NCBI GenBank assembly: GCA_945644815.1
Contig: CALZFA010000005.1
Coordinates: 1 to 33,553 of the forward strand
Direction of reading: 5' to 3'
DNA: 33,553 bases
Source of the DNA: an uncultured Clostridia bacterium
GTDB lineage: Bacteria > Bacillota > Clostridia > Peptostreptococcales > Anaerovoracaceae
In this document: one piece after another, positions 27,783 through 33,553 of the stretch
How positions within the stretch are numbered: position 1 is the first letter of the stretch
Layout: each line of letters begins with the position of its first letter
Translations under genes and position numbers: made by a program
The notes under the pieces: model-generated
What the model was told of the DNA's origin: nothing
Database searches by the model: none
Seen by the model: the letters and a program-made list of their open reading frames with translations, nothing else

Positions 27783-29360
27783 ATGGCAACCAGATTAGAG
27801 GAAATACAGGCACGAAGAATTTTCGGTATAATATCCCACCCCGACGCAGGTAAAACTACTTTGACAGAGAAACTTCTGCTACACGGCGGGGCAATCCGCG
27901 AGGCGGGCACAGTAAAAGCAAGAAGGAACAGCAAATTTGCCACCTCTGACTGGATGGAGATAGAAAAACAGAGAGGAATATCTGTAACTTCTTCAGTTAT
28001 GCAGTTTGAATATGCAGGCAAAGTTATATCTATAATGGACACACCGGGTCATAATGATTTCGGTGAGGACACATATCGAATACTTACATCTGTAGACAGT
28101 GCTGTAATGGTAATAGACGGCGCCAAAGGTATAGAGGCACAGACAAAAAAGCTTTTCAAAGTCTGCTCTATGCGCGGGATACCTATCTTTACTTTCATTA
28201 ACAAACTTGACAGAGAAACCAGAGAGCCCTTTGACCTGGTTCAGGAACTTGAGGATGTTCTTGGACTTCCTTCTGTTCCCGTTACATGGCCCATTGGAAA
28301 CGGTCTGAATTTTGAAGGGATATACGATATCTTAAAGAATGAAGTACACTTGTATAAGGCCGGAAAAACAATCCCACTGGGCGATGATGGTGTATTCGGT
28401 CCGGAACTTGAAAATGAAGTGGCCGGTTACAATCTCTCCGCCCTTCGTGATGAAATAGAGCTTATTCAGGGCGCCGGAAATGAATTTGATATGGACCTCA
28501 TCTCCCGCGGAAAGCTGTCGCCGGTATTCTTCGGCTCGGCGCTGGCTGATTTCGGTACAATTCCTTTCCTTAATCATTTTCTGGATATGTCCCCTGCTCC
28601 GGGTCCTCGTAAGACGACTGACGGAGAAGTACAGCCTACAGATGACTTCTTCAGCGGCTTTATTTTCAAAATTCAGGCCAACATGAATCCGGCCCACAGG
28701 GACAGACTTGCATTCCTTAGAATATGCTCGGGAACATTTGAACGGGGCATGAGCGTAAAGCTGTCAAGAACCGGCAAGGAAATGAAACTCGCCCAGTCCA
28801 CAATGCTCATGGCAAACGAGCGTGAAACAGTGGATAAAGCCATCGCAGGCGATATAATCGGTATATACGATACCGGCAACTACCAGATCGGTGATACCCT
28901 GACCACGACTAAAGAACCCCTTTTTTTCGAGCCGCTTCCTACCTTTCCACCAGAGCTGTTCGCACTGGTAACACCTAAGAACACCATGAAGGCAAAGCAG
29001 TTTCAGAAAGGCGTGGATCAGCTGGCTCAGGAAGGAGCAATTCAGGTTTACAGAAACCAGTATAACGAGGTTGTTATCGGTGCTGTCGGTCAGCTCCAGT
29101 TTGAAGTCTTCGAATACAGACTTAAAAACGAATATAATGCGGAAATACGCTTGGACAGGCTGGATTTCAGCGTGGCCCGATGGGTGGAAACAGATGATCT
29201 TGAAAAAGTCAAGGATGTTCTTGATTCCAGAACAATGCTTGTGTTCGACCACTTTGAAAGACCTATCATACTCTTTGCCAACCAGTTCACACTCAATTAC
29301 TTCGTGGAAAAGCACGGAGATATCAATCTGGTGGAAGCACTGCAGGTTAAGCAGTTTTAA
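27783..29360 (+). CDS. prfC: Peptide chain release factor 3 (RF3)
   Basis: 'RIFGIISHPDAGKTTLTEKLLLHGGAIREAGTVKAR...SDWMEIEKQRGISVTSSVMQF', 'DTPGHNDFGEDTYR', 'NKLDRE'; SD AAAGGAG. Confidence 0.97.
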   Translation: MATRLEEIQARRIFGIISHPDAGKTTLTEKLLLHGGAIREAGTVKARRNSKFATSDWMEIEKQRGISVTSSVMQFEYAGKVISIMDTPGHNDFGEDTYRILTSVDSAVMVIDGAKGIEAQTKKLFKVCSMRGIPIFTFINKLDRETREPFDLVQELEDVLGLPSVPVTWPIGNGLNFEGIYDILKNEVHLYKAGKTIPLGDDGVFGPELENEVAGYNLSALRDEIELIQGAGNEFDMDLISRGKLSPVFFGSALADFGTIPFLNHFLDMSPAPGPRKTTDGEVQPTDDFFSGFIFKIQANMNPAHRDRLAFLRICSGTFERGMSVKLSRTGKEMKLAQSTMLMANERETVDKAIAGDIIGIYDTGNYQIGDTLTTTKEPLFFEPLPTFPPELFALVTPKNTMKAKQFQKGVDQLAQEGAIQVYRNQYNEVVIGAVGQLQFEVFEYRLKNEYNAEIRLDRLDFSVARWVETDDLEKVKDVLDSRTMLVFDHFERPIILFANQFTLNYFVEKHGDINLVEALQVKQF

Positions 29361-29370
29361 AATGTAAAGC

Positions 29371-29406
29371 AAAAGTGCCTCTCGATATTGAGAAGCACTT
29401 TTTTAT
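29371..29406. terminator. Bidirectional rho-independent terminator between prfC and the CAT fragment
   Basis: AAAAGTGCCTCTC-GATATT-GAGAAGCACTTTTTT: 11-position stem with one mismatch; T6 on + strand, T4 on - strand. Confidence 0.85.
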
Positions 29407-29708
29407 TACTTGTCTATCCACAAATGTGGATTTGCAAACTGAGCCTGCACCCCATCAAGAAATTCCGATACATAGTATCCGTCTGCAACTGCATGATGAC
29501 ATGTAAAAGAATACGGCATCCAAAGCCTGTCTTCATGCATAGTATATTTTCCTGCCTGAATAACAGGAAAAAAGCAGTCGCTCTGTGCATAAGGCACAGG
29601 ACTATAGTGTTCAAATTCTATCCAAGGCACCATTCCTATCATGCAGTTGTTCTCCGGAGGCGGAGCAGGCTTCGCCACGATTCCGTGATTATCTTTATAC
29701 GCAGTCAT
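29406..29708 (-). pseudogene. C-terminal fragment of a type-A chloramphenicol acetyltransferase-like protein
   Basis: 'MVPWIEFEHYSPVPY....FPVIQAGKYTMHEDRLWMPYSFTCHHAVADGYYVSEFLDGVQ' matches the CAT C-terminal half including HHAVADG; the upstream frame reads CLGRRSFEFREFSDNYQRD then hits TGA; the N-terminal half of a ~215-aa CAT is absent. Confidence 0.85.
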
Positions 29709-29860
29709 ATCACGCTGGTAATTGTCAGAGAATTCTCTAAATTCGAAACTCCTTCTGCCAAGACAGCTGTCTGAGTGTCACGTATAGATATGCAGCAAAG
29801 AAGCTGAGGATCACTTTTTTAGTTTATCTATTCTTTGGTACCAAGAAAAACAAAAAAAGA

Positions 29861-30212
29861 CCCGGGCAGAGCTATAAGCCGGGTTCTGTATTAAACAATC
29901 ATCTATCTCGACCTGCCATTGCTGACAGGCTCCAGCGACCTACCTTCCGGGCAGGCGACGGGCCGCCGCCTTCCTCGCCCTATTTGGTCTTGCTCCGGGT
30001 GGGGTTTACACGGCCAGCATGTCTCCATACTGCCGGTGAGCTCTTACCTCACCATTTCAACCTTACCACAGCCGTACTGTTTCGGCGGAATGTTTCTGTT
30101 GCACTTTCCCTATAGTTACCTACGCCGGACGTTATCCGGCACCCTTGCCCTGCGGAGCCCGGACTTTCCTCATGAGCCATAAAGCCCCACGCGATTGTCT
30201 GCTCTACCCGAG
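29861..30212 (-). ncRNA. rnpB: RNase P RNA component (class A-like)
   Basis: Minus strand CTCGGGTAGAGC...GAGGAAAGTCCGGGCTCCGCAGGGCAAGGGTGCC...GCTCTGCCCGGG; P1 helix of 12 bp CTCGGGTAGAGC/GCTCTGCCCGGG; T7 follows the 3' end. Confidence 0.96.
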
Positions 30213-30221
30213 AATTTTACA

Positions 30222-30250
30222 ATTATAAACTAAAAAAACGAACCTATGAA
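30222..30250 (-). promoter_or_regulatory. Putative rnpB promoter, overlapping the 3' end of the sORF
   Basis: Minus strand TTCATA (30250-30245) - 17 nt - TATAAT (30227-30222), about 9 nt upstream of the rnpB 5' end. Confidence 0.65.
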
Positions 30251-30346
30251 GGTTATGCTATATGTAATAACCACTGCTGCAATAAGCAAAATGACTACGA
30301 CCTGCATAACACGTTTTCTGTTTTTTTCCTTTTTACTGTTATTCAT
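30230..30346 (-). CDS. Predicted 38-aa single-pass membrane protein (not in the supplied ORF track)
   Basis: ATG at 30346-30344, stop TAG 30232-30230: MNNSKKEKNRKRVMQVVVILLIAAVVITYSITFIGSFF; basic N-terminus then hydrophobic segment; upstream AGGGG about 7 nt before the ATG. Confidence 0.65.
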   Translation of the reverse strand: MNNSKKEKNRKRVMQVVVILLIAAVVITYSITFIGSFF

Positions 30347-30359
30347 TTCCAAACCCCTA

Positions 30360-31139
30360 TCAAATTACTGCAAACGGATTCAAATTTACATCGCATTGAA
30401 TTATATCAACTCCAATGATTTTGTCAAGCATAGAGATGATATTTTCGCAGAAAATTTGCTCAGTACCATAGTGACCGCAATCCAAAACAGCAATATCAAG
30501 TTCTCTTGCTTCCTGAGCCGCATGATACTTCACATCACCTGTTATATAAAGGTCACAGCCTGCAGATTTTGCATTCCTTATAAATTCAGCTCCTGCACCT
30601 GTGCACCATCCAACCTTCTTTATTGTTCTGTCAAGTGAGCCTGCGTAATTAAAAAGTTTCTTATCCACCTTAAGTGCTTTTGATACATGTTCAATGAAAT
30701 GAGAAACCTTCATTCCCTTTCCTGATATTAATCCCATACGGCAGAAACCGCTGGAATCAGTACCCATAAGGCTGACATTTTCAAGTCCAAGTATCATACC
30801 CAGGTAGTCATTGTTGCCGCCATGGCACTTGTCAAAAGGTGTATGCGTGGAATACACGCTTATTCCGTGTTTTATCAGCTCAACTATATAGTTTCCCGTA
30901 TTGTTATTATGGTCAACATTGTTTATGCCACCGAAAATCAGCGGATGGTGTGTTATAATTAAATCTATATTATTAAGCACAGCATCAAAAATCACCTGTC
31001 TGTTGATTTCAAGAGCGACCATAACCTTTGAAATCTCCCCATCGGTAAGCTTGATTTGCCATCCCGAATTGTCCCACTCTTCCTGAGTTTCCAATGGTGC
31101 AATGTTTTCCAGCATACCGGTAAAATCATCAATTCTCAT
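30360..31139 (-). CDS. Nif3-like dinuclear metal-centre protein (YqfO family)
   Basis: 'LIITHHPLIFGGINNV', 'YSTHTPFDKCHGGNNDYLG', 'YITGDVKYHAAQEA', 'DCGHYGTEQ'; downstream of trmK. Confidence 0.94.
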   Translation of the reverse strand: MRIDDFTGMLENIAPLETQEEWDNSGWQIKLTDGEISKVMVALEINRQVIFDAVLNNIDLIITHHPLIFGGINNVDHNNNTGNYIVELIKHGISVYSTHTPFDKCHGGNNDYLGMILGLENVSLMGTDSSGFCRMGLISGKGMKVSHFIEHVSKALKVDKKLFNYAGSLDRTIKKVGWCTGAGAEFIRNAKSAGCDLYITGDVKYHAAQEARELDIAVLDCGHYGTEQIFCENIISMLDKIIGVDIIQCDVNLNPFAVI

Positions 31140-31845
31140 TCCGTAACCTCCCTAAAAGATACTCGAGATATTCCACCCTGTAGCTCTGGCGGCGCAGTTT
31201 TGCAGGTTCCTCCTGCCTTCCCTCTGACATGCTGCCAAGAATAAGCCTTTCAAGATTAAGCTTTTTCTCCAGGTACTCCTCTGTGAGTTCATTTTTGAAA
31301 TCTATCAGCTTGTGAGGAAACTCGTATTCAATGTCATCAGGCCCCAGATCACCCGCAACTGCCATCTCCTTCGGAACCACGGTAAGCACCTCACAGATAA
31401 ACTTGCCTTCTCTCACCAGCTTCTCTCCCGATATACTGAATCCGTTGTTATATAGCCACCATCTGAGCTGTCCTATACGGTTTCTCGGCTGGAGAATCAA
31501 TTTCCTGAATGACCATGCCTTTTGAACATCAGCGCCTAATATTTCTGTCATAAGGATTCCACCCATGCCCGCGATAACAACAGAGTCAACTTCTCCGCAG
31601 GACAGAACCTCGAGACCGCTTCCAAGACGCAAATCAAACTCTGTCTCAGGGTGAAGACTTCTGCAGTTTTCGTCAGCCTTTGACAAAGATCCTCTGCTGA
31701 TGTCCGCCATTATCACCTTTGGGCACAAGCCTGCTTCCCACAGATAAATAGGCAGAAAACCATGATCGGTTCCTATATCCGCCATGGTTTCGCCCTTTTC
31801 TATCTCTTCTGCAATTGTTTTAAGTCTGGGTGTAAGTTTAATCAT
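31129..31845 (-). CDS. trmK: tRNA (adenine(22)-N1)-methyltransferase
   Basis: 'LTPRLKTIAEEIEKGETMADIGTDHGFLPIYL', 'VVIAGMGGILMTEIL', 'LILQPRN'; between rpoD and nif3-like gene. Confidence 0.94.
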   Translation of the reverse strand: MIKLTPRLKTIAEEIEKGETMADIGTDHGFLPIYLWEAGLCPKVIMADISRGSLSKADENCRSLHPETEFDLRLGSGLEVLSCGEVDSVVIAGMGGILMTEILGADVQKAWSFRKLILQPRNRIGQLRWWLYNNGFSISGEKLVREGKFICEVLTVVPKEMAVAGDLGPDDIEYEFPHKLIDFKNELTEEYLEKKLNLERLILGSMSEGRQEEPAKLRRQSYRVEYLEYLLGRLRNEN

Positions 31846-33041
31846 TATTCAAGATAATCCTTAAGTTTCTTGCTCCTGCTCGGATGACGCAGTTTTCTAA
31901 GGGCCTTGGCCTCAATCTGACGAATACGTTCTCTTGTAACATCAAATTCTTTTCCTACTTCCTCCAAAGTTCTTGCCCTTCCGTCCTCAAGGCCGAACCT
32001 GAGTTTTAAAACCTTCTGTTCTCTTTCAGTCAGAGTATCAAGAACTTCAATCAGCTGTTCTTTAAGCATGGAAAAAGCTGCAGCCTCTGCCGGTGCCGGC
32101 ACATCCTCATCAGGAATGAAATCTCCCAAATGGCTATCCTCTTCCTCACCAATAGGAGTTTCCAGAGAAACAGGTTCCTGAGCTATCTTTTGGATTTCTC
32201 GCACCTTTTCAACGGAAATATTCATTTCCTCAGCTATCTCCTCAGGAGAAGGCTCACGCCCGTAGGTCTGAAGAAGCTGACGCGATACTCTGATAAGTCT
32301 GTTTATGGTTTCCACCATATGAACCGGTATTCTTATGGTCCTGGCCTGATCTGCTATGGAACGTGTAATGGCTTGTCTTATCCACCAAGTGGCATAGGTA
32401 GAAAACTTGTATCCTTTTGTATAGTCAAACTTATCTACTGCTTTAATAAGTCCGAGATTGCCTTCCTGAATTAAATCCAGGAAAAGCATACCTCTTCCCA
32501 CATATCTTTTTGCTATGCTTACAACAAGCCTTAGGTTGGCCTCGCAAAGACGCCTCTTTGCTTCTTCGTCTCCTTGTTCCATCCTTTTTGCCAGTTCTAT
32601 TTCTTCATCTGCAGAAAGAAGCGGCACCTTTCCGATTTCCTTGAGGTACATTCTCACCGGATCATCTACTGCGATACTCTTCGGCAGTGTGGCCTCCAGA
32701 TCCACATCGGCAGGCTCATCCATAATGAGGTCGGGATCCTCTGAAATATCCACATCGTCGTTTAGCAAAATATCGAAATCATCCGGCTCCGTTTCAGAGA
32801 CTATTTCAATATCCTTCGACATAAGTGCTTCGTAGATGTCGTCCATCTGATTTTTATCAAGATCCGTTGTTTCCATAACATCGGCCACAGCAGAATATGT
32901 CAGTTTATTTTTAGTCTGCTTTGCTCGTTCCAGAAGCGTAGATATTATCTCCTGTTTTTTTTCTGCCGGGGTCAAAACCGTCTCTTCTTTTTTTTCAATT
33001 GTTTCTTCAATAATACTTTTTTTATTGTCTTCTGCCGTCAT
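31845..33041 (-). CDS. rpoD: RNA polymerase primary sigma factor (SigA/RpoD)
   Basis: '[32 protein letters not shown]', '[56 protein letters not shown]', '[48 protein letters not shown]'. Confidence 0.98.
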   Translation of the reverse strand: MTAEDNKKSIIEETIEKKEETVLTPAEKKQEIISTLLERAKQTKNKLTYSAVADVMETTDLDKNQMDDIYEALMSKDIEIVSETEPDDFDILLNDDVDISEDPDLIMDEPADVDLEATLPKSIAVDDPVRMYLKEIGKVPLLSADEEIELAKRMEQGDEEAKRRLCEANLRLVVSIAKRYVGRGMLFLDLIQEGNLGLIKAVDKFDYTKGYKFSTYATWWIRQAITRSIADQARTIRIPVHMVETINRLIRVSRQLLQTYGREPSPEEIAEEMNISVEKVREIQKIAQEPVSLETPIGEEEDSHLGDFIPDEDVPAPAEAAAFSMLKEQLIEVLDTLTEREQKVLKLRFGLEDGRARTLEEVGKEFDVTRERIRQIEAKALRKLRHPSRSKKLKDYLE

Positions 33042-33553
33042 TATTTTCTTCCCCCAAAAGAGTTTATTTCCTGCTGAACCTTCATCAGTTCCTCTGTAAG
33101 TTCTTTTATTGAATCACTGCCTGTTTCCTCATCTGCAAGCGAAATCCTGTCGATGAGTTCCTTTTCCCGTCTTACCGCCTTATTTCGTTTCCAGGTATTT
33201 ATACATTCTTCAAAAACCTGTTCCTCATTACCTGCAACTATAATTCCGTTGACAGCCTCAATAAAGGTCTGGCTCTCCATTGGATCAAGACTGTCCGTAA
33301 TATCCGAAAGTTCAAATTCTCTACGAAGTCCGTAAATCTCAAATATAAGATTTAATATTTTTCTGCCCAGCTCGCTTTCCATGATACCTTCATGCTCCAG
33401 GAGTTTCTCTGCAAAGCAAGGGTTTATAAACAGAACTTTAAGCAGCGTAGCTTCCATGCCGGAAAGCTCTTTTCTGCACTCTTCCTCCTGGTGCTTTTGT
33501 TTTATGACCGATGCTGAAGCAATATTATTATTGCCTGAGATTTCCATTTTTAT
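33041..33553 (-). CDS. dnaG: DNA primase, C-terminal region (partial, runs off window edge)
   Basis: Position directly upstream of rpoD and C-terminal helicase-binding-like composition; frame remains open to the window edge (ATA AAA ATG...), so the ATG at 33547 is probably internal. Confidence 0.8.
   Translation of the reverse strand: MKMEISGNNNIASASVIKQKHQEEECRKELSGMEATLLKVLFINPCFAEKLLEHEGIMESELGRKILNLIFEIYGLRREFELSDITDSLDPMESQTFIEAVNGIIVAGNEEQVFEECINTWKRNKAVRREKELIDRISLADEETGSDSIKELTEELMKVQQEINSFGGRK

Noticed and set aside
28764-29372. 202-aa ORF on the - strand
   Set aside because: Antisense to prfC; composition looks like complement of RF3 coding sequence with no recognisable domain.
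29388-29774. 128-aa ORF on the + strand
   Set aside because: Antisense to the CAT fragment, which has clear homology in the other orientation.
29919-30182. 87-aa ORF on the + strand
   Set aside because: Lies antisense to rnpB, whose conserved motifs and P1 helix fully explain the sequence.
30246-30638. 130-aa ORF on the + strand
   Set aside because: Antisense to the nif3-like gene and the sORF; no domain or SD.
1-33553. CRISPR array, prophage, IS element or toxin-antitoxin pair
   Set aside because: No repeat-spacer periodicity, transposase, integrase or TA-type gene pair found on reading both strands.

Overview
The window looks like a chromosomal segment of an anaerobic Clostridia-type Firmicute; that taxonomy is inferred from gene content and order. 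It is mostly housekeeping genes, with no CRISPR array, prophage or transposon visible. Minus-strand blocks: rsfS(partial)-yqeK-[Zn-ribbon/unknown domain-NadD fusion]-aspS-hisS-hemZ-MBL hydrolase-dtd-RSH(relA/spoT)-secDF; yajC with an upstream tRNA-Leu(CAA); SBP-coaE-polA-OPT-FNT; a 6S-like RNA and yebC; a 1.4-kb-codon CoA-activase-like protein; MATE; CAT fragment; rnpB; a 38-aa membrane sORF; nif3-like; trmK; rpoD; dnaG(partial). Plus strand: a Cys-cluster protein and prfC. I found no clear new multi-gene system. The best items for a second look are: (i) a Zn-ribbon/unknown-domain/NadD fusion with an SD-like sequence left in the linker; (ii) an unlisted 38-aa membrane sORF whose 3' end overlaps the apparent rnpB promoter; (iii) an unannotated 6S-RNA-like structure between yebC and an FNT channel; (iv) a divergent intergenic region with three copies of a 9-mer and a predicted leaderless promoter; (v) a membrane-anchored solute-binding protein at the end of the polA-coaE operon; (vi) a decayed chloramphenicol-acetyltransferase fragment between rnpB and prfC.
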